From the NCBI GenBank assembly GCA_002633005.1, contig NMRA01000022.1:110877-174876 (forward strand): a DNA stretch of 64,000 bases, read 5' to 3'. The stretch's first letter is position 1. Each line of letters starts with the position of its first letter. Positions 1-10,495 of the stretch are shown piece by piece. The position numbers and the translations under genes were made by a program. The notes under the pieces are model-generated. The model saw only the letters and a program-made list of their open reading frames with translations. It was not told the DNA's origin and made no database searches. Origin of the DNA: Phoronis australis. Lineage: Eukaryota; Phoronida; Phoronidae.

Positions 1-628
1 CCTTCTAACATAACACCATCGCAAACACCTCGTAAGCGCAAACTTAAGTTCCGAAACAGAAACGATGGCCCCAGCTCACGCAACAATGAGTTGGTAAAAT
101 TTGTGTTTCCAGTAAAAAGCCTATTTTTAACTTCAGCTATGCCATCGATTGGACATGACGAGGAGGAGTAGAGAGTCGTGTTGGTCCACACGATCACAGA
201 AGAGCCATTTGCAACAGCAACGACAGTGATGTTCCTTGCGTCGCTATCGCCACAAGCACGTGCAATCGCTTCGACAACAAACACTTGATCAACAACATCA
301 TTCACGAATTCTTCGTAGGCATTTCCAAGTTTTAATATGAATTCGTGTGTAGCAGCTGTGGTGGCCTGCTGTCGTACTATGAATTTCAGTTCAGTTCGGC
401 AGGATTGAAAACCATCGTCACACAGGCTCATCCCAAACGTATAGTTACCGGCATGGCGTGGCAGAGGTAAGCCGATAACTTCCCCAGTCGTCGGATCAAG
501 TGATACCCATTTAGGGACAATGCCGCTGGACGTGTTGGTCAACTGAACAGTCTTGACCTTTGTGCCATTGGAGGCTTCTTGGGTTACTTTATGCCGAAAG
601 ACTTCACCTTCAGTGAGGTACATCACAC
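1..628 (-). CDS. DAG1: Dystroglycan: second cadherin-like and SEA-like (self-cleaving) domains, cut by window edge
   Basis: The acceptor TTCTGTTGCAG precedes 628; the frame is then open to base 1. The translation starts VMYLTEGEVFRHKV and contains the cadherin-like signature EVIGLPLPRHAGNYTF, then a SEA-like segment with FVNDVVDQVF and NGSSVIVWTNTTL. The last motif corresponds to the vertebrate GSIVVEWTNNTL, where the precursor is cut between Gly and Ser to make alpha and beta subunits, and the Gly-Ser pair is retained. Cysteines flanking it (SSSSCPID and GVCDG) match the disulfide pair that holds the SEA-like fold. The exon probably continues left into the transmembrane region. Confidence 0.9.
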
Positions 629-3600
629 CTGCAACAGAACGAATGCACCCCATAACTGATGTATCTTACTATTCTAGTGATAATGTTTACTTAGACTGTA
701 GATGCGATTTGCAATCTAGTGAAAAAGACAGGTTTCGCATATATCAGTTTTTGGTGTTGCATTGGAATTTCCTGAATCTAGCGTGCTCGTGTTTGGGAAC
801 ATGCTGTCTACGAACAAAGACCATATAATCGACTGCTGATTCACTTATCATTAATTTAGCGTTTACAACATTCGACTAGCGCAGTGAGCCCGTTGAAGAT
901 TTTCATCCGATAACCCTCCAGTAGTTCGCAAGATTGAAAAGATCGTGTAGGTCGACATACCATTTTGACGACATTTTTGGAATATGCATGGACTTCGCTT
1001 TCGAAATCTAGCGTCGCCTTGAGTGGAGCATTGAGAGAGAAGTGGTGATGTATTCGCAAAAAATGTCATTTTAGCATTGTTTCACCATATTTGTGGGCGC
1101 CATTCTTTTAAGAGCACGTGGAGGAATTAAAATCCGCGACGAGATTTGCAGTCATGAGAAAGCGCTAGCGAGCTGAAAGAGTACAAATTTCATTCTACAG
1201 TTTTCGATTGAGTGGAAAAGGCGGAGAGTAAAACCCGTCGAAAGCTGTACAGTTTATATATTAATGTCAATGACAACACCTAAAACGTCAACACCGTATT
1301 CGGAAAATAATAAGGACAGCTTGCACACTCCTGCCAGCTATGTCTGTACATCTAAGGTGCCACCAATATCAGGAAGTTTTCTCAAGTCGCCAATGTCAAT
1401 TTTGAATTATCTTTGTTCATATTCTAATTATTTGAAAATAAACCAAATCCACCATAATCTTAAATCAGCCAATATATCAATCAAGAAGAAAACAGACATG
1501 TCGTCATTTTATTAAAAAATTAATGGCAGGTGTATTTTGTTTAGCAATACTACCTGCAAAGTGTGCTGTGTAGAGCATTTCCACCATGTCCACGAAGACT
1601 CTCAAACTAAACAAGTATTGTTGCAAAGTTAAGAAAATGAAACCTCATGAAGCAATTATTTAACCCACTTGTTACGAAAGGTCTGTTTTCCGGTGACGTC
1701 ATACTTGCTCTTGTTGGTTGTATACTGTCGACCAATGTGGACTTGAAAAGAGTCAGTGAAATGTTCTGAAAAGGATAACCGTGAGCATAATCAATGGGAG
1801 ATACGCACGATTAGTGGTTTGGACAAAGTGACCGGTGCAAACAGACTGTGTCCCTGAACTCAGAGTCCAGCGAATGACATTGCCGGCACCCACTGCCTTA
1901 TCCACAATGCCTTTGCTCAGCCGGAACCAGGAACCAATATGAGAAGAAAGAACAACGCAGCAGACAAAAAACATAATTGTGTGGCTGATCCCATAATTGG
2001 TTCCTAGGCCGGAACATATCATAATGTCGCAGTCTCTCATTGGCTCGTTGCAAACACTATGACGTAGCAACATATGCATTTTATTGGTAAATTTCGTGAA
2101 TCCGAAAACTCTAAACTTAGCAATATTATTTACGTATGAGAAATGAAATAAGAGGAAGTGAGATGGTGAGTGAAGAATAGATGAAGAAATGTGTACAGTT
2201 GGTTCAAAAGCGAGCTGGGATGAAGTATACAAAGACAGAGGTGTCCCTGTAACTTTTATCTTAAATGTGTCTGGTTGAAGATGGGCGCTTAATTGGCCGG
2301 TCTTCTCAGTCTACTCAACACTATTCCAGCGCAGCAGAAGATGCTCTTTTGAAAGAAATCCATTATCCTGTCAGAAAGAAACTTTTAAAACCCCATGATT
2401 GTCGTTGACATCAGACTATTAACTCGGGCATGAGGAAGTTCCGGAGTCATGGCGTTGTCATCCACTGAATTAGGGGCCGAACCCTTTGTGTAGCTCTACA
2501 ATAACTTTCTGACACAACACTAAGCCCAACAGACACTCTTTCGTTTAACATCGGCAGTACAAACATAAGATTAAGTTCGATTTTATTGAATTTTACCCAG
2601 CTTCCGGACACAAAGTTAACATTTGATTTTGACCACTTGCTGTTGTAAAGCTTGGACGTGAGAAGGACTACATGTAGCGGCAGGTGGAGTCCGCGCTCGC
2701 TAAGTTGGCTTGACACGGCGGGTCATTTTACGCAGCAAGCACGGTCTCTATAAGGAATTGTCCGTTCTTTCCAAGCACAGAATTCACTTCGAATTGAAAC
2801 CGGTTTCGGCTCTCGATTTCTTTAGAGTAAGGAACAACTCAGGCCAGTTTTTTGACTGCAAGTTGTCCAAATTGAAATTTAGTACTTAACTATACTTAAT
2901 TATAGAAGCTTGGTTCATAGTAGCTTTAAACAAGCTGAGCGAAAAAAGAATTAAACTGAACAACAGTACGGGGCAGTGGCGGATTTAGAGGAAGGCCAAG
3001 GGGGCCATGCTCCCCCCTAAAAATCTCCCAGATTGCATTACGGCAGTTCGGGGTCTAAATGCCTGACGGGCAAAATCCTGGCTAATACTCTGCCCTGGCC
3101 CCCCTAACTCAAAATGCTGGATCCGCCCCTGCGGGGGAATCGACATTTAAACTCCCAAAACGCCCAGGGTCAATTCTCATATCAACTCCTGCCCCAGTAC
3201 CGACATCTCCATAAACTTTTATTCAAACCTGTTCTTGGGTTTATTAGCTCACTGCTGCTAAGGGATGGACAAGACATTGGTATAAAAGACATAGACAGAG
3301 GTGATAAATACACGCAATACCTGTACGGTGGACGCTACAGCTGAACCGCTTTCTTCCCACGTGTGCGACTGCAGCAAAGTCGACGTGGTCATCCAGCTAT
3401 GACTCGTTTTTGGTAGAGACGAATGTGTTCTTGGATGTGAAGCAGGTTCGTCAAGGGATAAAGTCGACGCTTCTTTTGTTATGAACGTAGGCGATGCCAA
3501 GATTGACGACGTGATTAGAGCCTCTCTGTCATACGAGCTCTTCGACATTTCCAGAGATGGATTCGCATCTTTTGTGTGGAGCTGCACAGCACTGTGCACA

Positions 3601-6600
3601 TTTGGCAATTGTTGCGTTGGAATAACGATTGTTTGCTTTAAATTACTAGCTGCAAATGATGCCGGAGACGTCACGGTAGATGGAGGAATAGTTGACTTTT
3701 GTTCAGTTGATGCCAGTAGAAAGCGAGCAACTGGAGTCTCAATAGAGATGCTAGACATTCTGCGGTTTGTCACTTTATCGCCAGTAGAGGCAAAGTCGAT
3801 GGAGTATCCATCCTCCACTGTCTGTGAGCGTAATGAGTCTACATAACTGGACGTGTTGGATTCATCTGTTTGTTCGGAACTTTTGCGAGAAGGAAGTAAT
3901 GATACGGGAAAATAACTCGATGATGTCGGTAACACAGCGTACACCATCTGTGAAGAAGAAAGGTCGAAAGGTCCCTTCGAGTCAATCGCTGGTTTAACAC
4001 CGGTTGTTTGGGACACAGTACCGCTAGCCTTTTCAACCGCAGAGGATACGCTTGTTGCCGAACATTCATGCGATGCTGGTGTTGGGGAAATTCTTCGTTC
4101 AGTGATTGTCGACAGCAACTGTCCCGTTATTATTTCGCTGGGAACCTTGTCCGCATGTGATGCTCCGCTTTCAGAGAGTGTTTCCACACTGAACAGATTG
4201 GCCTCGTCAAGTGTACTTGAGTGGTCACCAGCGTCCTCATCTCTGCTAGTAGTGACGTCCATTTCGCCACTCACGGGTGACGGCATGATGAGAAGTTGAC
4301 TTCTTGCTGCTTGAAACATGGTGAGACGAATTGAACTTACGTAAGGTGTAGCAATTGAAATCCCACGCTTACTAGAATCTCCATGTCCTTCCAAGAAGAA
4401 AGACGGAGACGGTGATGGCGATAGGTGCTCCAATGATAGTTTCAGCGACGGATCGAATGCCAGCTTAAAAATGAAAAAGTTAAGTAATGTCTGAGTGTTT
4501 TTTTTACTTAAAATATTTACCAGCACTTATATTCTAACTTAAAAGACAGAGGAGATTGTAAAGACATTTTGACTAAATAATTTTTTACAAACATTGTGAT
4601 TAAAATAACCTCATGCAATTTAAAGCGAGAGTTAAAACTCTCTCGTGGATTCTTTCATCTTACCATGTAATGCAGTGTACTGCTCAAATTCCTAGATACG
4701 GTTTAAATCCCGGAGGCACACAATATGACTTGGAAGTTTCAAAGATCAGAAACCAAATTTAAAATATATATCCAACGACTCACCTTTGTGTCCTTATTTT
4801 CTACTGAACTACTAAGAGGCCAACTTTGCTGGGTTGACGAAGGTTGTAGCTGTTCCAGAGGCAACGTGGACTGAATTTGTCTCCTCAAACGTTTTTGCCG
4901 CAATCGTTGGGCGAAGAGGTTTGGTTTCACATTGAACACAAACCAGCCCACAACGGGATATCCAATCCACTTCGTTATGCCCTTACTCTTCGAGGTCGTT
5001 TCAAAATGTTCTAATATTTTAAGGTGGCGGGGCTGTACTAGCCCGCAACCCACAGTCCATGAGATGGTAATACCCGTATGTTGTTGAACGGGTACATCTC
5101 CAGCGCCAGCAATTAAAATATCGCGATCGTGAAACACGGATTTTCGATCCAAAGTTACTTTAATGGCATTTTCATCAGTTGAAAATAAGTTCGAAATATC
5201 ATTAATTATCCCCACCTTTTCCTCTGCAGTCATATCAGTCCACTCGATATCAAGCAAGATACTTGCTTTGGTTTCTGTCTTCAACGACTGACAGGAAATT
5301 GGTTTATGGTAGTGGGTACTACTGTCGTCTCGTGCTCGCGGAGATGAATCCACCACCTCCACGAAGATGACGTCACAGGGTATTGAATGAGGAGTGCGCA
5401 GCATGTTTCTCACAGAAACGCAGTATAAACCCACGTCATCATGTACTGGAAGACCGATTAAGAGACGACGTTCATCATCAAATATCATCCATGGCGCGAG
5501 GGTCTGCTGTAAAAAGATATCTCATTTTAAATTTGCTGATTACTTGTTCTAAACTAAAGTAATTGGTTTTTAACTGTTTAAACTGAACAAGATGTTACGA
5601 GTTTTTACAAAGTTTTGCATTATGCTCAAAACACTTAAAGTTATTGCTTATAGACTGGCAAAGATTCAGACTTTCCTAAGACACTCGGTTCAATGTTTGT
5701 TCTTATTGTGCATTAGTCATGCACTTGAGGCCCTACCGTAGCTTCACTAGCGCCACCTTCAGAGTTTCGGGTTCCATTCAGTGAAAAGCGAAAAATGTGT
5801 TAGTGAGTAAAAAGGCAGTTTAATTCGCTAGAAAAAAATGCGTTTACTGTTGAAAAATTTGAAAGCGCGTACAGTTCTCGTGATGGAAAAAAAACTGGTT
5901 ACATCGATGAGCATTCACTCGTGTTTTGATCTTGCAAAGTTAAATGCATTTCATTCATTCGTTTGATATGGTTTGCTCCCATAACTCGGCCATAATGCTA
6001 CGAATTTCCCCTTCTCAACACGCGAATGACCGGAAGCAAGAAGAAGGTCCATGGTCACGTAGTGGCTCCCTTATCTCGATCCCGGTAGGAGCACATCGAC
6101 GGGAAAAAATATCTGTTTCAAGGAATCCAGAATGTCCAGTGGAACGCCTACTCTAGGCCAAAAGGTTTGAACACGCAAATAGAAATTTATTCATGATTTT
6201 TTGTGCACAAGAATCATGGTAACAAACAATTCCGGCGATGACGAAAGAAATTGGAGGTCAGGAGAAACTGGGTGGAGACAACGATCGGTTACAAAAGGGA
6301 ATCGACAGCGAGAAATTCCTGGCGATCATTGGAGAAACTGATTAGTGTTCAGACGAAGATCAACAATCAAAACTCCTCGCTTTATAATACCAGACTGCGT
6401 GCCCTAGAGTGCATGAGCAACTGAGGTTTAAAATATTGTCCAGTCAGACAAACTTAAAGCTTTTAGCTATTTAGATAATCAAAGGTTATCAATAAAGTAA
6501 TTAATTGATAACACGACGCGAAAGAGTTCTTCTGACTGAGTCAATGTCTGTAGTTGTCGTCGTCGTCGTCATCAACATCGTCGTCAATACCTTTGGTTGA

Positions 6601-8051
6601 ACATGAACTTTTTAGTTTCATTAATGTTAATGGATTCGTGCAGTCCATTTGTTTTAGACACATATACAGCCCCTGTCATGTCAAATTGATGTCAAATCTG
6701 CACGTATGTTCTATGTTTAAGTTACATATAGCAAATCAGTGACATATTGTGGCATTTAAATTTGAATATATTATGATACCAATTTTGACAATTGCAAGAC
6801 GGTCGTTAAAGTCCCAGGCATTTCGTTTCGCAAAGTAATAAAAACCAGTCACGTTACACGCATTAACACTCAAAAGCTTGGCATGAAGTCCACCGCGCCG
6901 AATGAGAATGCTGACATCAAGTTTCACATTCTTATGAATGGAGCTAATTGCACGCAGTATACGGCGTGGCTTGATACGACAAGAGAGATAACCAGAACAA
7001 ATGCAGATCATTGGATGGAACGAGGAAATTTATTCCCCCCCCCCCCCCCCAAAACCCCCCNACCCGCCAAATATCCATTCCCAACCGGGTGCAGACTCAA
7101 CAAACAAAGTCGTTCGCACTCTAGATGTGCTATTTCTTTACACTTCAATTGCTGTCTCAACTGCTCCCAGACAACACAGTCAGTCAGATGTAACCTTATA
7201 TGTTGAGGGGAAATCTAAAAACACTTTAGTTCCAAAGCAAAGCAGCCGTTGAGCACAAAACAAAGGAGTGACACAGCCTCACAACGGGGTACATTTCTGC
7301 GAGTCATTATGTCGAAGATGTTTCCAGAAAACTTCTTTTGAAAAAATTGGCGATGTCTGTTTGGTCACTTTCCGGGATGCGTTCTTAAAATCTCTGTCAC
7401 CGCGTACACTTATAAATGAGTAGTCGTACGATTATTTATGAGATTATCATTAACTGTAACTCTGCCGCTTTCAAAGATTTACTGTAAGGGCTTTGGGTAC
7501 ACAGCATGAAAAGAAACGTTATTTGGTTAATAATTTTAACTACAAAATTTTTCATTTTAGAACAGTTTTGCTTGCCCACTTTACTCTTCGTGGCGTGTTT
7601 ATTGGAAACGTTATTTTCCAAACTGTTTATTTCGGGCTGATCGACTCACGTGCATGCATTTACTCTGGTTTGTAACGAGAACCTGTGAATCAGTGGCCCT
7701 CGAAAGTTTTACATAGAATGATAGATGTGACTTACGCACTGTACTTACAAGTCTGTTTGTAACGACTTCAGGTTTCCAAAACTCCTTTACCTCCTTGGTT
7801 GATATTTTCCATCTAAACAGTTGTCCAGCTACTGCAGTAGCGTGACATACGCCGCTATCAGCTCCTGTCAAAATGTCGCGAGCCTGCCGCGTGCCAAGAT
7901 CTCCTGACTCGCGTGGCAAAACACCGCGTCTCACCGACCGACATTGCGACGCAACGTCGCCTTCAGCGTTCATTGAAGAGATCACACAAACTAAAGCAGC
8001 GGAAAGGAGCCAGTTGTTAGAATTATCTTGTCTGCTGAACAACGCCATCAT
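1..8051 (-). CDS. DAG1: Dystroglycan gene, 5' and middle part (3' end outside window)
   Basis: Dystroglycan is made as one precursor and cut into extracellular alpha (binds laminin-G matrix proteins) and membrane beta (binds dystrophin). Four minus-strand exons are readable: 7749-8051, 4784-5506, 3321-4463 and 1-628, with GT-AG boundaries. Together they give signal peptide, cadherin-like and S6-like alpha N-terminal domains, a GYPVVGW motif, a furin-type RLRR site (residues 307-310, close to the vertebrate position), a 381-residue Ser/Thr-rich mucin region, a second cadherin-like domain and the SEA-like domain with WTNTTL and a Gly-Ser self-cleavage position. The transmembrane segment and dystrophin-binding tail must lie left of base 1. 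Exon 3 ends in phase 0 but the last exon begins with two bases of a split codon, so one small exon or another boundary between 629 and 3320 is unresolved. Identity is from recalled family motifs; I am confident of the family. Confidence 0.9.
1850..1912 (-). repeat. tRNA-like patch, possible SINE head
   Basis: On the minus strand the segment contains TGGATAAGGC (like an internal promoter A box of an Arg-type tRNA) and, about 43 bases later, GAGTTCAGGGA (B-box-like). The spacing suits a tRNA, but the arms do not fold convincingly, so it is at best an old tRNA-derived SINE head. Confidence 0.25.
2974..3131. mobile_element. Short inverted-repeat element (MITE-like) in dystroglycan intron
   Basis: The ends are CAGTGGCGGATTTAG on the left and, read on the other strand, CAGGGGCGGATCCAG on the right, about 158 bp apart. 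CAG(T/G)GGCGGAT ends are common in hAT-type non-autonomous elements. CGGGG lies on both sides, a possible partial target duplication, although a full 8-bp match is not seen. Confidence 0.6.
3321..4463 (-). CDS. DAG1: Dystroglycan exon 3: mucin-like Ser/Thr-rich region
   Basis: The exon is 1143 bp, 381 codons, with an acceptor after TTTTAAG and a donor CAG|GTATTG at 3315-3320. The translation is rich in Ser, Thr and Pro (for example SPSPSPS and TSSSYFP), as expected for the O-glycosylated mucin-like part of alpha-dystroglycan. Sequence conservation is low, so the assignment rests on composition, on the in-frame phase-0 join to exon 2 and on position. I see no TPT triplet; the nearest are SPTPAS and ASPTF. 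The 3' boundary is less certain because the phase does not match the next recognised exon. Confidence 0.8.
4464..4783 (-). other. Dystroglycan intron 2
   Basis: A 320-bp intron between two phase-0 exons, with GTGAGT donor and TTTTAAG acceptor. I see nothing else in it. Confidence 0.8.
4784..5506 (-). CDS. DAG1: Dystroglycan exon 2: alpha-DG N-terminal domain and furin site
   Basis: The exon is 723 bp, 241 codons, phase 0 at both ends (donor GTGAGT at 4778-4783). Its start, LAPWMIFDDERRLLIGLP, matches the family pattern LPSWLHWD...LEGLP. It then carries the S6-like module ending in SWTVGCGL, the hallmark GYPVVGW, and the basic site KRLRR followed by QIQ, where furin should release the N-terminal domain. 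The acceptor is a tandem CAGCAG, so one Gln may be optionally included. Human dystroglycan has TPTP just after this cleavage site; here the residues are STLP. Confidence 0.9.
5507..7748 (-). other. Dystroglycan intron 1, with microsatellite, poly-C and an N
   Basis: A 2.2-kb phase-0 intron with donor GTAAGT and acceptor TTTTTACAG. It contains a GTC-rich microsatellite around 6556-6595, a run of 16 C at 7035-7050 and a single N at 7061. Short open frames here show no family resemblance and are treated as chance. Confidence 0.75.
7035..7061. repeat. Poly-C tract ending at an ambiguous base
   Basis: Sixteen consecutive C, then AAAA, six C and N at 7061. Homopolymer collapse or a contig join is likely; I see no duplicated flank here, unlike at the other N (47654). 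Confidence 0.8.
7749..8051 (-). CDS. DAG1: Dystroglycan exon 1: signal peptide and start of alpha N-terminal domain
   Basis: This exon encodes 101 residues beginning MMALFSR. A hydrophobic stretch (WLLSAALVCVISS) is the likely signal peptide. The downstream TAVAGQLFRWKI aligns by eye with the vertebrate TAVVGRSFRVTI at the start of the first cadherin-like domain. The exon ends after CTT with a consensus donor GTAAGT (7743-7748) in phase 0, which joins in frame to exon 2. Two tandem ATGs (8051 and 8048) can both serve as starts. The sequence around this exon is CpG-dense (about 7870-7970), fitting a promoter-proximal position. Confidence 0.85.
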
Positions 8052-9330
8052 GGACGAGTCCCGGACTCACCAAAATACTGGTTTACAACTTATGCGTTGA
8101 ACTCGAAGCTGAACACCGAAGTAAATGATACCGATGACACACGCAACACACTAGACGTCTAAATGTTTGCCTTATCACAATCGGTTCCGCTGAGTTCACA
8201 GCTCAATAAATTTCTCATACAGTGAATGTTTAGTGTCACTGAACGCAGCTGAAGCATTTACAATTTGCGTTGAAAATTTCACTAGACACTGCAGGATTGT
8301 CCGACTGATGTAGGCTATAACTTAATGTCTCGCGCAAACTCGGGCCCTACCACGAATCCTCATGGGGCCCCTCGGTTATTGTAGCTACAGGGGAGGGTGT
8401 AAAAATTGTGACAACCGGGTGGAAGCTGAAATTACCAGGGACAAACTTCTTCTAGGGCGCTGCTTACGGCAAGAATATTTACCTCCAGGTCATTGAGAAA
8501 CATTCAACGTTTTGCGACGAAAGTCCCGCCTATACCCGCAATTAAATACATGCTAAACATTGGAATACTGAAAAACAAGAAGCAAAATTTGAATGCGATT
8601 GAAACTTGACTTCTCCTGGTAGAAGTTGGCGCTCACCAAATTTAAAAAAATTATATGAAAAATATTGCGAACGACAAAACACAAAAACGCAAATATTTAA
8701 GAAAGATAACCGTTCTCTTTGGCTTGCAAGTGACGCTACGTACGAAATTCATGTGCGTAAAAATTCTTTGAAAGAAGTATTATTCTGCCCAATATGGGCG
8801 ACTGGAACTAAGCACGCGGTTAGTATATAATGTCACATGTATTTGTCCTTTGAATGGCGTCGTTATGCGTTAAGGAACAGGCAACAATGGAGCTTGACGT
8901 CTACAAGTTCATATACATGTACCGTTAATATTTTCGCTTCTAAGAAAAACTTTAAAGATCACATGAACTGAGAAGTTGGAACGATCTTTATTTCTTTATA
9001 GTGGTTATAGGCCCACTTTCCCTGACCAAAATAAAAACACTTACCATTATGGAATTGGTATAAATGACCTATGGCCAGGACTTTGAGTGACAGCTTAGGT
9101 GACCAATCAGAACGCAGCATTCTTGACACACCTTCTTTTCCAAGCCGCCATTTTACCCGACAAACAACACGTTGCCGGGTAAAACTTATTGTTTGTTTGT
9201 CGACATTAGGCAAGGGGGAGGAGCTTGCGATAGGTCAATTACTTAGCAACTGAGGTTGATTTTAGGGCTTTGAAAGAACTAACAGTGTGTTGCTTCTTCA
9301 GACCAAGCTTATACAATAACTCCAGCCTCC
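8052..9330. other. Upstream flank of dystroglycan
   Basis: This is the presumed 5' UTR and promoter side of dystroglycan. No TATA box or other site can be assigned with confidence. No coding exon was recognised. Confidence 0.5.
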
Positions 9331-9471
9331 CGTTCAGTAACGCTAGGACCTCGCTAAAAAGCAAGACTTCGCGAGATTACACGAGATATTGTCGTGTAAT
9401 TTAAATGAGAACACGTGACTTTGACTAGGTTTTAGCTAGATCCCAGCGTAGGTCCTAGCGTCTACTGAACG
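9331..9471. mobile_element. Inverted-repeat element, about 140 bp
   Basis: The left end CGTTCAGTAACGCTAGGACC pairs with the right end, which reads CGTTCAGTAGACGCTAGGAC on the other strand. Arms are roughly 25 bp. There is no coding capacity, so it is MITE-like. A related motif (CTCGCTAAAAnGCAAGA) recurs near 13111. Confidence 0.6.
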
Positions 9472-10057
9472 CAGCGCCAGGTCTTGTGAGCTTGATGTGA
9501 AGAGACAACCAATGGTCATTTCTTCCCGAGCTTACATCATCACTTCTAAACTGAGTAAGGAACAAGGTAAAACCACCATTACAACGGCAACTGGCCTAAA
9601 TCAAAACTTGTTTTTGACACGAAGCACTGGTCTAATGTCTAATATCTCAAAGCTGTGCGCAGCGTTTAGTTGACGTCTGCTATCCCAGAAAAGTAGGTCT
9701 TTATTACTTGTTATTCAAAAGTCGGTCTGTATTATCCAAAAAATATTTGTGTTTCATTCTTCAGATGACGAAAAAGTACAACTGATGATGAAAATTGCTT
9801 TTTGGAGAGAAAATTTTGTCCCGGGTATTATGAGGGCTCACATCATATTCTGGTCATCACACCAATGACTCACCCCCACCGCAAAGGACCTCTGTGAGTG
9901 AAAATAAAACTATTTGTAGCCCTAATCCTGACAAGCAAAAACTCGGGATGGCGGAAGTCAGAGAATCAAACATCGCGCTTCCTCAATATCAATCGAAGTT
10001 GTGGAACGCTCTGTTGGACAATCAAGGTTTTGTAAGTTAGTATGAAGCGCCAAATGG

Positions 10058-10495
10058 CACGGAATTCGAAGTCTGTCAGTAGGTAACGCCTGTGAGTTTT
10101 ACACGTCAACGCGTTCGCGTTTTTGCAATGGCTTAGTGCACTGCGAAGACGATCAACCTAAGTCAGTGATCGACATGAAATGCCTGTGCAATGACAGTCC
10201 TTTTTATACATTGACATCGCCAGGAGTTGTGGACATGAAGCCCCAGGCCTGCAGTTCTCTCAAAATGTCGTCAATTCGGCGCCTGTCAGTCACACTCGTG
10301 TACAAGTCTGAATTTTACACCTTAGGGGAATTGGCAAGTGGGGGTATTTATTATTATTGCGATCTTGTGAATGTACTGCCTCCGCATCACATCAAAAGTT
10401 CGTCTGACGCATAAAAGTATAAAACACCTACGCGCTCACGCACAAACGTGTAAAAGCCGCACTCGTTACCTACTGAAAGACTTGGAATTCCACGT
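10058..10495. mobile_element. Inverted-repeat element, about 440 bp, with long imperfect arms
   Basis: Left and right arms of about 55-60 bp are imperfect reverse complements and share TCAGTAGGTAACG and TTTTACACG. A 92-codon open frame (10136-10414) lies between the arms but resembles no family I know and may be chance. This is most simply a non-autonomous DNA transposon. Confidence 0.6.

Larger units (their letters stand above)
629..3320 (-). other. Dystroglycan intron 3 region (contains an unresolved small exon?)
   Basis: This 2.7-kb stretch separates the mucin exon from the second cadherin-like exon. A phase mismatch between the two predicts an extra exon of length 3n+1 or a different splice site, but I could not pick one out. 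A 159-codon open frame on the minus strand at 1753-2232 shows no dystroglycan-like motif and is probably chance. The stretch also holds a small inverted-repeat element at 2974-3131 and a tRNA-like patch near 1850-1912. Confidence 0.5.

Noticed and set aside
1753-2232. 159-codon minus-strand open frame in the dystroglycan intron
   Set aside because: Long for chance, but it has no family motif, no matching splice sites and partly overlaps tRNA-like repeat sequence.
3481-3846. 121-codon plus-strand open frame
   Set aside because: It is the antisense shadow of the dystroglycan mucin exon.
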